DNA from: Papilionanthe hookeriana x Papilionanthe teres
Lineage: Eukaryota > Streptophyta > Magnoliopsida > Asparagales > Orchidaceae
Direction of reading: 5' to 3'
DNA: 64,000 nucleotides
Assembly (NCBI GenBank): GCA_022702705.1
Contig: CM040430.1
Coordinates: 74,775,239 to 74,839,238, forward strand
The notes under the pieces are model-generated. The model ran no database searches and was not told the DNA's origin. It saw only the letters and a list, made by a program, of their open reading frames with translations. The position numbers and the translations under genes are program-made. Below are positions 10,148-23,203 of the stretch, one piece after another. Numbering within the stretch: the first letter of the stretch is position 1; each line of letters begins with the position of its first letter.

Positions 10148-12492
10148 TTCCTTCTTCTCTTTAGTACTTAGGATCTAGCCTTAGCTTTTCCTTCGACTAT
10201 CTTAGAGGGTTAGAATCGGGACCCACCTTTTAGAAATTCAAACCACTTCTAAACTCCCCGCAAACTCCACAAACTCGATCGTATACCCCTAATCACCTAG
10301 AGGGTCGAAATCAAATGTGGAAGTCTAAAGGATGAGTTCCTATAGACTCTTCGGCCTTAGGATCGCCCCGGCGGCCCTGGCTCTAGTGAGGGGCCGACTT
10401 ACACACACACTACACCCGTGCACTACACTTCCATGCACCTCCTAAAACTACACCCACACCCAACTTGACCTCCCGACTCATGTAGGTGATTCACATGGAT
10501 GGTCCTTAACCCCTAAGCCCTCGCGCAAGAGGTTAGTGAACAACATAGTGAATGCCTCAAATGAGTCTCTTCATGGCTCATATAGGCTTAACATGGCTTC
10601 ATGGCTCAACCAAAATGATTTTACTCCACTTACATTCACCTAATCTTCCATTTTCCAAATTTTCAATTTTTGACCCCCGGGACCCTACACCCGCTTAACC
10701 TACCCAAAGCCCTCGAATTACCCAAATTTCTCAAAATTTCCAAATCACCCAAAATTCCTCAAAATCAATCCCAAATATTCTCACATTACTCAAATTGACC
10801 ATTCCTAGCCAAAAATACCAAAAATTCCAAAAATACCTCTCAATACCCTCCAAATACCCAAAATACCCCTCTTAGCCAAAAATCCAAAAATTCAGAAAAT
10901 TCCCAAAAAATTCCAGAAAATCCTAAATATTCCCAATTTCATTTTGTTCAACTACACCATGGGCCAATTTTGTCAATTTATCCCACTTTTATCAAAATCC
11001 CCAATTTGACCTATTTTAACCCAAAATGAACCTAATGTCAAATCAAACCTACCCAATTGACCCAAATTCTGGTCCAATTCAATTCTAAACTTCAATTCAA
11101 CATCCCCAACACCAATCTAGACCAAATCCAAGCCCAATTTGATTGAAATTTGGATCCAATTTCACTTTTGGCCTTAAAGCCCAATTTGGACCCATGACCC
11201 AAACTTAGCCCAAACTCACCCAATTCAACTCCAATTAACCCCAAATCTTTTCTAAACCTTCCTTAACATCCCCATGAACAAAATACTAACATGATTTACC
11301 CAAGATTTTGATCCAAACCCCACTCAAATTCAACCCAAAATCAAAAGGCCCATTTTCGGCCTAAACCCAAGCCTAACCCAAATGAGCCCAAACCCCAAAA
11401 TCAAAACCCAACCAAAGCCAAAACCTCTTTGAAACACTCCCAAAAACATTTCCCAACATTAATTTTACATCAACTTCAACTCTAGCCCAACTTTGGCCCA
11501 TGGTAGCCCATTTTGGCCCACTTTAGCCTCTTTACCAAAAAAGCCCATATCCAACCCAATTCAAACCCAAATCACCTCAAATTTGTTTCAAACCACTCAT
11601 GACACATCCCTAAACCAAACTCAACAATTATTTGGCCCAAGCCTTTACCAAAATTTCATCCCAAAATCCATTTTAAAATTCAAAAGCCCACTTTCCTAAA
11701 CCATTTAAAAGCCCATCTAAAACCATTTCAATGAGCCCAAAATTGATTCTAAAGCCCATATGACATTTTCATTTGTCATCCATTTGATGAAAATCATTCC
11801 CTAAATTTCAATTCCATCATCAAATAAATCTAAATCAAGCATCATGCCAAATTACCCAAAAATACCAAAATATTCCTAAAATCCATTTTCATGAAATCGA
11901 CCAAGCTTTCCCCAAGCCAAAGGTGAGCCATGAAGCCATGCATGAGCCACATGCGAGCCATGAAAGCCTTGGACACTTCACCATACCCAAAATGGCAAGA
12001 AGAGGGGACCCTTTAATGATTCTCTTAAGAGTAATTAACCACTCCCATGTCTCCCCTAACTCTTGCTTAAGCTTAATCGTACTTGGATCGTGACTCGACC
12101 CCACTAATCAAGCCGATCCAAGTGACTTTCCCTTCAACCTCAAATTAGCCTTGGAGGGTGAACCTAACCCAAAACCAAGGGTTTACCCATTTAGACCCAA
12201 AACTAGCCCTTTCCCATTCCACTTTGATTCAAACCCTTTACACATGGCCACTGCACTCGATCGCACAAACCTCCAGCCCCCGACCCACCCGACCTCGAGG
12301 GTGACCCATGCCCGGCCGGCCGGCCACCCGGCCTCCGGAAAACGCCATGCCCGAGACCTCGGGAGTGAGCCAACATTGAAATTCTCCCTCGCCGAGCCGC
12401 CCCATGCCTAGTGGTCACCATGGCCGTTCTTCTCCTCACCGTAGCAGCTCGATCCCAAGCCCTAACTCCCCTGGAGGCCCTCCACCCTCTCC

Positions 12493-12500
12493 TATTTAAA
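12493..12500 (+). promoter_or_regulatory. TATA-like box of family A LTR (copy 1)
   Basis: TATTTAAA followed by a C-rich stretch and TCTCGGCCATG. The same box in the same context occurs on the minus strand at 39807-39814 and 20823-20830, while surrounding sequence has diverged. Transcription would start about 30 bases downstream, which would set the U3/R boundary near 12525. Confidence 0.65.
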
Positions 12501-13139
12501 CTCCACCCCTCTCGGCCATGAAGAGGTGCCGAAACAAACCTTAAGGAAACTCGCCAAAATTGTTCCGCACTACTCCCCATACACAGCAGCACTTGATCCC
12601 CACCGAAATCCCCTCGCCATTTCTTCTCCGCGAGCTCAATTTCGTAGTCGAAATCCAAGCCCAAAACCGGACACTTCTCCACAGATGAGCCAATCCCCAA
12701 ATCGATTGTCTCTACACCTTAACTGGACCAAGGGAAGGTGTCCACCGACAAAAGCCCCATCTCCGAAGCCACCCGCTTGCTCCAGACTCTCCAAGCTTTG
12801 TGATCGGACTGTGGTCGAAGTCCAACCTAGACAATTCACTGAGACTCGAGAGACTTCATCCGGAGCTCATCAGACCCAATCGAAGGTGCAACGAACTCTC
12901 GCATCGAAGCCACACTTCTCCGAGCAAAGGTATGAGCTAATTCTTCATCCCGAGCTTCCGGAGATTCTCCATTTCAAATGCCTTAATTTCAATGCATGTT
13001 TACCGTATGGATGTGTTCGTCTCTTCAAGACGAATCCATGGAGCATAAGAACACGAAAATCCATCGAGAATCGAGCGAGTTCTTAGTGGTTAGAGTGTGG
13101 ACGGTCACGGGATCACACCAGCCATGGACGATGAACGGA

Positions 13140-13310
13140 TGCCGTTCATTTGATACACGCGCGCACGGACGGCCGTGATCGCGCCGGATGAGAAGACGGA
13201 GCGATACGGCGGGTCCCGGAGCGCCGACGCGGATGGCGGCGTCGAATGGAATCGCGACGCGTGTGCCTTCGGAGACGCCAAGGTTGACGCGGCGCCGCGT
13301 CACTTAAGTA
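13140..13310. other. CpG-rich block inside the family A LTR
   Basis: This is a dense CG-dinucleotide stretch (GACGCGGCGCCGCGTCA near its end, itself partly self-complementary) in an AT-rich LTR. The matching block in the solo copy is at 39005-39170. It lies in the presumed R/U5 leader, so it would be transcribed and likely structured. No coding meaning is apparent. Confidence 0.5.
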
Positions 13311-15089
13311 GATAAATAGGGGTATTTTCTATTTATTTAATTCCCGTAACTTTAAAAATCCATATCTTTGTGTAAAAAAATCACAAAAATAAAATAAAAA
13401 TACCCTCTTGCTTGCGTGAACGAGAGGAGAATAATGTGGAAAAGAAATTAATTAATTTTGTCCAAGTATTTTATTTTTAATTAATTATTTACTCTCTGCA
13501 TACATTTAATTCTCCATGCATGTATACAATTCACCATGGCATGAGACCATAGGGCTTTTGAAGCCTTCGAACTTGGGAACATTCCCCGAATTTTCCAAGG
13601 TCGAGGCCATCTCTGTGAAAAGTTATTGATTTTTCAAATTCATGTCACCGTTTTGAGTATTTTAAATCCAATAAATAGCATGTTGTGGAATAAATTCTAG
13701 GAAAATTTGGTGATGTTCCTTATGACTCAGCAGAACCCTAAGAAAAATAGGACTTGAGTTAATTCATTCAGATTAACCCTAATTGGCTTAAACACTCAAA
13801 ATAGGCCTCTAATTAATTAGAGTTAACCATAGATCAAATTGACTTGAAATTAATTCTCCACTAACCTTTAGGATCAGAGGAACCCACCATAAAAATTTGA
13901 GGTCAATCGGACTTGGTTAGCCCTATCAATCGGGTCGATTAAGCCATTTAGCCAATTGAAACTTCAAAAATTCATAACTTTCAAAATACCTTTCAAAAAT
14001 TCACCAAATTGGTTTTGGAGTCTCTCTGATATCAGGGGAATTTAAGAAAATTAAAATTTCAATTTTCTAAAAAAGTTGATTTTTAACATTATTTTAATAT
14101 TTTTAATAATTAAAAAATAATAAAAATTACAAAAATAATAAAATTCACCAAAATGTCACATTTTGAATTTTAATCACTTAGGAACAAACCCCATATTTTT
14201 CTTAAGTCTATTTGGTGAGATATTAATTTTTAAAGCTCTAGGGTAATTTTAAAAATTAAAAAATGTATTTTCTAGCATTTTCACTAAAATAATTATAATA
14301 AATCAAAGAAAAATCAGAAAATTATAAAATTTAGTTCTCTGGAATCCTTGATATCAGAGAGAATTTTAAAAATTATAAAATTCATTTTTCAACATTTATT
14401 TCATTTTTAATTTAATTAATACTCCAGAATTTAAAATAATTATAATAAATAAAATATAATTCAAAAAATCACAAAATTTGGTCTAAGTGGTCCTCTGGTC
14501 ATTAGGAATGTCCCATAATTTTCTTAAGGACAGAAACTTTTTCTTGGTCATGTTATTAAATTTTCCTTGGAAATCTCTATTTTCTACCAAAAATAATTAT
14601 ATAAATAAATTAAATATAGAAAAATCACATTTTCTCCCCTCATGTCTTTAGTGACATATGAGTGAAGTCACATAAAAATTTCAAGTTCATTTGAGTTCAA
14701 TTTAGTGAGTTATGAAATTATTAAGCTTAGAGGGCAAAATGGTAATTAAAATTTTAACCCTTAATTAAAACTTTAGGTTTAATAAAAAATTAACAAGTAA
14801 AATATTTGATCCTAACCTGATTTGGATGATTGAAATTTAATAATCAAAGGGTAGAAACCCATTAAACAATTTAAAATGATTAAACTTTAATTAAATAATC
14901 GATTAAATTTGGAAGAATAATAAAATCGAATTATTAAAATAGGGATATTATTAGGGAGAGATTTATTCTTTAATTTAAAAATCCCTAAATTAATCATTTC
15001 ATTAATGTTTAATTCTTAATTAAAATAATAATGCAAAGTTAAAACATTAAAAGACTTAATTATTAAACTAAAATTAAATTGTTGAACAC

Positions 15090-15143
15090 TTTTGATCTTT
15101 TAATTAAAATTAAATTAAATTAAAAATTAAATTAAAATTAAAT

Positions 15144-15176
<33 letters not shown>

Positions 15177-15330
15177 ATTAAACTAAATTAAATTAAATCA
15201 AATTAAATTAGAAATTAAATTAAATCAAAGTAATTTAATGTAACATCAAATCAAACTAAATTGAATTAAATTGAATTAAATTAAATTAAACTAAATTAAA
15301 TTAAGTTAAATTAAGTTGAATTAAATAACA
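15090..15330. repeat. AAATT-type simple repeat in LTR
   Basis: A tract of AAATT/AAATTA units with occasional C or G changes. The corresponding tract in the solo LTR (36905-37215, TTTAA/AATTT) differs in length and unit order, so it has expanded or contracted independently. Confidence 0.8.
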
Positions 15331-17462
15331 TCACCTAAGACATAAAGAACTCAAAAATAAATCTAAAATAACTTGAACACTATTCCAAACTTAAATCATC
15401 AATTTGAACTTAAATTTGAATCACAAATCATCGAATATCATTTTTGCCTCTTAGGAGCTTTTACTATTATAACTCCTAAATGCAGTATTAAATGAAATGT
15501 TACTTCACTCATAAGGATATTCAAATGTCCTAAGTTCACCGAGCAAGTTAACAAAACTTGAAAACCTCGGACGATCGATTCATTTACATAATTAAATTCA
15601 TTTCGACTTAAAACAATCCTAAAAATATCGAAAAGATGTTTAAGGTTCTTCTTAAGCACTTCCTCAATATGATAGGATATTTATAAGAACAATCGAACTT
15701 AATTGTTCTTCGATGAAGAAAATCGTCCTCAAACTAAAATACAAGAACCTAGACGTCATAGGAAATGACTAGCTATAGGATTAGGAATTTGGTAGAAAAC
15801 CATAACCCTTACCTTAGCTTTACCTAGGAACTCGCTTAAATGTTTTAATCATGTTTTAAGTGCGACTTGGAATGACTGGAAGACCCTCCAGTACGCTTTT
15901 ATTTTATTGCAATTTACCTTATCGCATTTTATTTAATCGCATCGCACTTACTTTTCTTGCATGATAAACAACAATTGCATGAAAACCTACACCTTTAGGA
16001 CATAAACCAAAACCGAAACCAAAACTAAGTTAAAAGTCATTGCAAGATAAAATTCACCGCCACAACATTCAAAATATAAAACAACTCAAAATTTAATCAC
16101 AAACAGTAACACAAAACTACAATTACAACTAAATTAAAACGTCTTGTTGGATGATCGGAATACCTCGGATGATGTAACCTACGTGTTGCTAACGGGATTT
16201 CCCACTGCCTAAATGAAAGTGTGGAACTCATTCAACTGAGTTTAGCAAATTCATCCGGACTAAGTGAATCCGATAAAAATAATGATGCCGAAGGATGGAA
16301 CCGTGGGATCTTAACCGGTGTCGTTATAATCAACTTTAAGATTTGTTTTAATTAAAACACAAAAAACACTTGGAAATTAAGACTTCTCTAAACCAAAACA
16401 CTTTTCTCATCCCCGATTTATGATTTCTAAAACTAAATCTCTCGCAACAACAAGGAGCTCGGAGCATGGTGGGCAAGACGACCATCGTCGTCGCAGAAAC
16501 TCGAACCTACTTCACAGAAACTTTCCTAGAATTAAACAACCAAGCTATAGGACTTCGAGGTAGTTTGCCTAGTGCAACATAAATCCTCAACTCTTCGTTA
16601 GGCATTTGCATTGCAAATTAAGCCCTGAACGGTCTTAGGATTCCGAGGTAGTCGTCCGATACGACATAAACCCTCATATCTTCCAGCTATTTCGTATGAT
16701 TCTATCATATAAATATAAGCCCTAATTAATTAAAATCGACAAGATCAAAACAATAAATAAACGTTAGGACTTTCCTAAATTCAAGCCAAACAATAGGATA
16801 GTCGGGAAATTACTGAAGTTCACTTCGAATCCGTAATTTCTCCTACTTTTCTTCCTTTGAAATTCCCAAAATAAAATGTTCCAAACTTGATCCATTCCCT
16901 ATCGAATTTCAAAAATTCAATCCTTTCGAAAACTTAAACTTTCAAATTCTTGAGAGCGAATTATTGATTATTATCGAGAGTTTTCTTAGTGATTCCCGTC
17001 ACTTAAGATGTAATTAACTATAGTGGGCTTGCCCTTATAGTGGAATTTTAAAGAACCTAGTAATATAAACCCCGTTTAATGTTTTCATATTAAGCTAGGG
17101 AATTATGTCGGCTTATAGAATTGGTTCGCAGACCAAACGGATGTCACAAATCTTCTAGTTTATTTAACCGAGCCCTACCATCAAGCAGTGTGTCTATCCT
17201 TAGGGATAGATACACGGTTTGTGGTGCGGTGCTCGTTTATGTAAACTATTTGGGACGTGAGATCAGTTTGATTTCATATCTTAAAATCTTCAAATTTAAA
17301 ATATTTTCAAAATCAAATACTACTTTTCAAATTATTTATTTAAATTAAACTAAAAATTCGCTGACAACTTCTGTAGGCGACCCCTTTTAAAAAAATACAA
17401 CACTCAACCTAAAAATAAGCCGTACACCTAGCAGAGCTCCTACAGACTCGCCACCTCCATTT

Positions 17463-17465
<3 letters not shown>

Positions 17466-17547
<82 letters not shown>
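17466..17547. repeat. (AT)n microsatellite at the 3' end of a LINE
   Basis: About 80 bases of uninterrupted AT. It lies at the 3' end of the minus-strand LINE that follows, so it is probably the LINE tail. The 39 bases between the LTR end at 17426 and this tract are unassigned. Confidence 0.9.
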
Positions 17548-17550
<3 letters not shown>

Positions 17551-17769
17551 GCAACTTTTTATATCCATTCATCCAAAGCACATACATTTGTAGGTAAGGG
17601 TAACCCCAACTAAAACAAGGTAGCACCCTAAAGGTTCCCCACCAAAACTAAAAGGTAAAAACATTAATTCAAATCAATACCAACACCCCAAAATGAAAGT
17701 AAAACCTGTCCCCAAGAACATGAGAACAACCAAAAGGAACAAAATAATAAAGGCCCAGTAACCCAGCCC

Positions 17770-18228
17770 CTAATCTTTAACAACTCTAAAGTGAGGAGCC
17801 ATGTATACATCAGCTTCAATCAAGAAGGATAGCTGGGGAGGAGGAGAAGCAGAAACCGCAATGTCCATAGAAACGAGCCCTCTTCTAGCAATCCAGTGTG
17901 CAAGTCTGTTCCCTTCTCTGTATATAAAGGAGAACCGGATGGAAGCTTGAGAAGTTAAAGACTGTATTCTATTAATCCACTGGGAGTGATGCCAGGGGAG
18001 ATGAAGATCTCTCCTCAAATGGTTGATCAACAAGATAGAATCCCCCTCCACTACCAGGTAACGCCAGTTGTTGAAAACAGCTGATTGAATGGTCCAATAG
18101 ACAGCCATTAACTCAGTTTCAAAAGGATCACTAGTATCGGCAGTGGTCCCGAAGAAGCAAAGGCATTTACCGACTGGCATTCCCGAAGATGCCACCAATC
18201 CCACTCCATTAGCAAGTGAAAGCCCCAT
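17770..18228 (-). pseudogene. LINE C-terminal RNase H (RVT_3-like)
   Basis: A 152-codon open frame shows ELMAVYWTIQSAV (Glu helix), then VEGDSILLINHL (Asp) and IYREGNRLAHWIARRG (His-containing end). These fit the RVT_3 RNase H fold of plant LINEs. The first Asp strand would lie just upstream in another frame, so this domain is split by a frameshift. Confidence 0.82.
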
Positions 18229-18289
18229 TAGTGTTAACCTTCACATATGGGTGGTGGGGAGAATTCCACTTGAGTTGTATGACTTTAAC

Positions 18290-19612
18290 CTAATGGGGAA
18301 GGCTAAGAGGGATGGCAGTAAGAATATTGGTGAACTTTTTATGTTTAATAATTTTAGAGATGTAAGAAAGGCAGTTCCCCACCACAATTTGCACACAAGG
18401 AGGCTTGGCTTCAAATTTGCTTCTATTCCTATGCATCCAGATGAACCAGGAAATAATAAAAGGAATGGCTCCCAAATTTTTCAGGTGCCAGGATTTCCAG
18501 CATTTGGCTAGGTCAAGCCAATCCAGAAGTAAGGTGTCCATGTTAAGAAGGGCAATAATTCCATTCCAGACCTTTTGAGCAAACTGGCATCTGAAGAAAA
18601 GGTGGGAGACAGATTCAGCATGAGTTCCACAGAGATAACACTTATAAGGTCCTCTCAACCCCTTAAGTTTTAGGATGTCATCAGTAGGAATACAACACTA
18701 TAGTATCCTCCAATTAAGGAAAGACATAGATGGAGAGAGGAAATTGTTCCAGATAACAGTACCCCAGTCCACTTTGGTCCAGGAGTGAATGGCATTATAA
18801 ATCTGCTTAGTGAGGCTATGCTGCAACCCATTATACCAATTTATATTATCAGGCTTTGTTCTGTTAAAAGGGATTCTGGAAACATGCTCCACAGAACTTT
18901 CCTGTAAAAGAATCCTTAGAGCATCCATGGATCAATCATCTCCATTCCAGCAATCAGCCACAGGAAATTGTGCTTTTTCAGTATTAGGAATGGGGATGAG
19001 CATATCAACTAGACACCATTGGTCTTGCCAGAAAAGGATTTCCCCTCTCCCAAGATCCCATTTGAATAAATTATGGGTGAGATGCCTGCACTTCAGCATC
19101 TATTTCTAGACTCTAGAAGAGCCCAGCTTGTCTTGTACAACAGTAGGATGAATATTTTTACAGTACTTCCCCAACATAAATTTAGCCCAAAGAGAGTTCT
19201 GCTGCCTGAACTTCACCCATAGCTTGCAAAAATTGACTTGCTGTAGTTGCAGCAATCCTCTGAATCCCACCCCACCAGCCTCAACAGGTTTAGCTAACTT
19301 TTTCCAACTAGCCCATCGCAGCTTGCTTCTCGTTGCCCTACCAAAGAAATGCAGTAAAGATCCTCTCCATCCGAATTCGGTACTTTTCTTCATGCAGGTC
19401 ATTTGAAGGACATAGGAAGGGAAAGTAGTGAGAATGCTATGCAGTAGAGTAATTCTCCCTCCATTGGAGAGAAAGGAATGAGCCCAGTTGGCCAGTTGGT
19501 TCTGAAGCTTATGAATGATGCCATCAAACTGGATTTGCTTATGCCTTCCTTTGATGATAGAAACCCGCAAGAAATCCAGAGGGAGCTTAGCTTTGGAAAA
19601 TCCAGTGTGCTC
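18290..19612 (-). pseudogene. LINE thumb and zinc-binding (zf-RVT) region
   Basis: 19106-19570 has the block ANWAHSFLSNGGRITLLHS and later KLAKPVEAGGVGFRGL, typical of the region after RT in plant LINEs. 18698-18928 gives the first part of the zf-RVT domain (WNNFLSPSMSFLNWRIL). 18290-18658 gives CYLCGTHAESVSHLFFRC, a C-x2-C then H and C pattern, followed by WNGI. The three parts are in different frames and a segment around 18930-19105 carries stops. Confidence 0.82.
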
Positions 19613-20610
19613 TTAAATCCAGTGGGAGATGGAAGGAGGACACTTCTCAGGGAAGATAAGGGTACATTTTTCAGGATTGAAGGAGAGCCCAGAAAGTAAT
19701 TGGAATATTTCCAAGCATGTGGTGACTTTCTTAACAGCATTTTTACTAGCTCTGGAAAAAAGAATGATATCATCAGCATAAATCAAGTGAGAGATAGGGA
19801 TGTTGGACCTGTGATGGTAAGATGCATATTGGAAGGAGGAAATCTGGGAATCCAGTAATCTTGACAAATAATCCATAGCAATAATGAAAATGGTAGGAGA
19901 TAAAGGGTCCCCTTGTTTAAGGCCCCTGGTGGCAGTGAAATCCCTCCAGCATCTCCCATTAATCAATATAGAGTGCTGGTTAAATTTCAGCCATCTCATG
20001 ATTAAACTGCAGAAATCCAGATGGAAGCCTCTAGCCTGGAGAATTTCCAGAATGAAATTCCAATCTAAAGTGTCATAAGCCTTCTTGATATCAACTTTAT
20101 ACACAAGATTACCTCCCCTGCAATTTCTGTCTAGATCTAACATCATCTCTTGAGCTAGTAACACATTGTCAGAAATGGACCTCCCATGCACAAAGGCAGC
20201 TTGATTGGGGCAAATAATATGATTTAGGTGAGGTTGAAGCCTCCAAGCCAAAATCTTACTGATGGCCTTACTGATCACAGAGGTAAGGCTGATAGGTCTG
20301 AAGTGAGTCCAATCAGTAGGAGAAGTAGACTTTGGGATAAGCACAATGGTAGAAGCATAAAAATAATGGGGCATCTCAAACCCCCTAAAATAACCATGAA
20401 TTGCCTTGACCACATCACCTTTGCAGATGTCCCAGGTCTTCTTATAGAACTCAGCAGTAAACCCATTAGGACCAGCAGATTTGGACCCATCCACAGAATT
20501 AATTACCTCCCAGATTTCTTCTTCAGTTGGAAGGTCAGTCAGCTTGAGGGATTGGATAAGGTGGTGCTCCTTAGAAAACAGAACTCCTTCTCTTGGTCCT
20601 GTGCAGGTGT
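19613..20610 (-). pseudogene. LINE reverse transcriptase domain
   Basis: A long open frame (293 codons from the Met at 20494, with in-frame similarity continuing upstream to about 20610) carries typical non-LTR RT blocks. These are SKSAGPNGFTAEFYKKTW, RPISLTSVISKAISKILA, NQAAFVHGRSISDN, KVDIKKAYDTLDW with the first catalytic Asp, GLKQGDPLSPTIF and the active-site box YADD near 19760-19775, followed by GLSFNPEKC. The reading frame is well kept across RT, so the insertion is not very old. A frameshift follows at about 19615. Lacks endonuclease. Confidence 0.9.
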
Positions 20611-20822
20611 GGGCTAGTTTAATTTGATTTTGGTGGAGGTTTCAGAGATGTCCTGGTTCTGGGTTGAGAATTGAGCTCCAAAATTGAGCTCAATCACTGG
20701 GGTTTAGGGCGGAGAACGGTGGGGATCAATTGCTCTAGTGCTAGGAGAAGGTTCTCGGAGCAATTTTGGCGAGTTTTGTTAAGCTTTGGTTCATCACCTT
20801 GTTTGGCCGAGAAGGTGGTGGG

Positions 20823-20830
20823 TTTAAATA
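20823..20830 (-). promoter_or_regulatory. TATA-like box of family A LTR (copy 2)
   Basis: TTTAAATA on the plus strand, which is TATTTAAA on the LTR strand. Its position relative to the LTR start matches copy 1 and the solo copy. Confidence 0.6.
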
Positions 20831-23182
20831 GACATGGCTGGAGGGCCTCCCGGGGGATTTAGGGCTTGGGATCGAGCCGCCTTGGTCAAGGGAAGAACGA
20901 CCATGGAGTCCAATTGAGTTGGGGACTGCTCGACTTATGAGATTAAATTTTTTGAATCGAATGGGTACTCTCGGCTCGGTGTTTTCACGGCGATCGTGGT
21001 GGTTGGCGAGGCCGTGCATGGGTCACCCTCAGGGTCAGGGAGTTCAGGGCTTGAATTTGGTGCAAGCAATGGAGGTTGGCCATGTGTCTAAGGCTTGATT
21101 TAAATGGAAAGGGGGGAAGGATAATTTTGGGCTCATTTTGGTCCAAAGCATGGTTTAGGCTAGGTGCACCTCCCCAAGGCTTCACTTTGGGCTGGGAGGA
21201 ATCATTTGGGTCAGCCAAGAGAGAGTGGTAAGGTCTCTTTCCATGGTGAGGTGGCTAAGCTCGGTTTAGAGTGTGACATGAATGGGGTTAAAACGCTCAA
21301 TGAAGGATTAAGAAAGAATCCCCTCTACTTGCCATTAATGGCTTGGTGAGGTGGAAAGTGGCTTCCATGGCTTCCATGTGGCTTCTACATGGCTCAATGG
21401 CTCACATTTGGCTTGGAAAAAGTTTGGTCAATTTCATGGAAGTAGGTTTTAGGGATTTTGGCATTTTGGTGGAAATTTGGATGAAGCTTGATTTGGGATG
21501 GTTTAATGATGATTTTGAAACTTAGGGGTGATATCAATTAAAGGTATGATGAAAATAAATTTCCATGTAGGCTTTAGAGCCAATTTTGGGCTTTTGGATT
21601 TGGTGAAAATGGGCTTTTAGAATGGTTTAAGAAAGTGGGCCAGGTCTTTAGGTTTGAAAACAAATTGGGGGATGGAAATTTTATGAAGGATTGGGCCAAA
21701 CAAATATTGGGTTTAGTTTAGGGATGTGTCATGAACATTTTAGAAAAGATTTGGTATCATTTAAAGTGGAATTGGATTTAATTTGGGCTTTTTTGGTAAA
21801 GCAACCAAAGTGGGTCAAATTGGGCTAGCTTGGGCTAAGGTTGGGCTAATGTTAGATTTGATGTAAAATTAATGTTGAGAAATATTTATGGGAGTGTCAA
21901 AAAGAGTTTTTAACTTTGGTTGGGCTTTGATTTTGGGATTTGGGTCCATTTGGGTTAGGTTTGGGTTTAGGCCAATTTAGGGTATTTTTGTTTTGTGTTA
22001 GGTTTGGGTGGAGTTTATGTTCAAATTTGGGGCAAATCTAGTTAGCGTTTTGTTTGTGGGGATTATTGGGAAGGTTTTAGAAAAGATTTGGGGCCAATTG
22101 TGGTTGAATTGGGTTGGTTTGGGCTAGGGTTAGGTCATGGGCCAAAATCGGGCTTTAAGCTTCAAATTGGAATTGGATCCAAATGCTAATCATTTGGGCT
22201 TGGATTTGGTCTAAATTTATATTGGGGATATTGAATTGAAGTTTAGATTTGAATTGGATCAAAATTGAGGTCAATTGGGTTGATTTGGTTTGACATTGGG
22301 TCCACTTGGGTTAAAAATGGGTCAAATTGAGGGTTTTGGTAAAAGTTGGTTAAATTGACAAAATTCTCCTATGGTGTACTTGAACAAAATGAAATTGGGA
22401 ATATTTAGGATTTTTTGAAATTTTCTGGGAATTTTAGGAATTTATGGAATTTTTGGTTAAAAGGGGCATTTTGGGTATTTGGAGGGTATTGGGGGGTATC
22501 TTTGGAAATTTTGGTATATTTGGCTATGGGTGATCAATTTGAATTGTGGAAAATATTTAGGATTGGTTTTGAGGAATTTTGGGTAATTTAGGTAATTTTT
22601 TCAAATTTTTGGTAGCTTCAAGGATATTTGGTAGGTTTGGTGGGTGTAGGGTCCCGGAGGTCAAAAATTGAAATTTTGAAAAAATAAAGATTAATCAAGT
22701 TTGAGTAGAATGGCATCACTTTGGTTGAGCCATGAAGCCATATCAAGCCCATAAGAGTCATGAGAGGACTCATTTGAGGCATTCACTATGTTGTTCCTAA
22801 CCCTCTTAGCCAAGGGCCTAGGGGTTAAGGTCCATCCATTTGAATTACCTACATGAGTCAGGAAGTCAAGGTAGGTATAAATGATTTTAGGATTTGGAAT
22901 GTGTGTGAAAGTGTAATGTGTGCGAGTCAACCCTCACTGCGACCGAGCCACCTGGTGGTAGTCCTAAGGCCAAAGAGTCCTATAGGAACTCATCCTTTAA
23001 ACCTCCACATTTTATCTTAACCCTCCAAGTGACTTGGAGGTTTACAATCAAACTTATGGGTTTGCTAGGGAGTTAAGAGGTGTTTAAATTTCTAAGTGGT
23101 GGGTTCCATTTCTAGTCCTCTAAGATAGTCAAAGGGAAAGCCTAAGGCTAAATCCTAAGTACTAAAGAGAGAGAAGAGAAAA

Positions 23183-23203
23183 GACCTCATAAAAAATGAG
23201 GTC
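23183..23203. repeat. LTR-terminal hairpin, family A copy 2
   Basis: GACCTCAT, loop of five A on the plus strand, ATGAGGTC. The stem is identical to that in the other three copies. Confidence 0.85.

Larger units (their letters stand above)
1..17426 (+). mobile_element. Tat/Ogre-like Ty3/gypsy retrotransposon, 3' portion with full 3' LTR (family A copy 1)
   Basis: Sense-strand order is gag end, protease, RT, RNase H, a second RNase H, integrase, a long 3' region with an 82-bp tandem array, then an LTR starting TG at 10123 and ending CA at 17426. Integrase downstream of RT marks Ty3/gypsy. The second RNase H before integrase, the long 3' untranslated region with tandem repeats and the very long LTR are known marks of the plant Tat/Ogre group. 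The 5' LTR and most of gag lie left of the window. The coding part is broken by many stops and frameshifts, so this copy is dead. A 5-bp target duplication cannot be tested because the left end is missing; CCTAG follows the LTR. Confidence 0.88.
10123..17426 (+). repeat. Family A 3' LTR, 7.3 kb, full length
   Basis: Starts TGTCGACCTCAT and ends GCCGTACA. Both ends are set by comparison with the solo copy at 34816-42178, whose target duplication fixes its boundaries. U3 is about 2.4 kb and strongly C-rich/G-poor. A TATTTAAA box at 12493 marks the likely promoter, so R plus U5 would be about 4.9 kb. Parts in order are the terminal hairpin, a C/A-rich block with CCCAAA words (10620-11700), the promoter region (12100-12600), a CpG-rich block (13140-13310), AT-rich DNA, an AAATT-rich tract, and a U5 end near 17350-17426. 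Near its 3' end it has about 27 extra bases compared with the solo copy. Open frames such as 12526-13086 are not kept intact in the other copies. Confidence 0.9.
17560..20610 (-). mobile_element. L1-type LINE, 5'-truncated (LINE copy 1)
   Basis: Minus-strand order is RT, thumb/linker, zinc-binding RT-associated domain, RNase H, 3' UTR, (AT)n tail. ORF1 and the endonuclease are missing: the 5' end stops at about 20610, where family A LTR sequence begins. The C-terminal RNase H of the RVT_3 type is a known feature of plant L1 elements. Frameshifts lie between the domains. Copying from the 3' end explains the 5' truncation. Confidence 0.88.

Noticed and set aside
12203..13303. Open frames on both strands in the family A LTR (for example 12526-13086, 12203-12700 minus, 13025-13303 minus)
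   Set aside because: Proline/arginine-rich, composition-driven; the matching parts of the other LTR copies are frameshifted, so no protein is conserved.
17427..17465. Primer-binding site after the LTR ending at 17426
   Set aside because: No TGG-starting tRNA complement follows the LTR on the plus strand, and the integrase-side order shows this is a 3' LTR.
18143..18511. Plus-strand frame of 122 codons within LINE copy 1
   Set aside because: It is the shadow of the minus-strand RNase H and zinc-binding regions, which carry the recognisable motifs.
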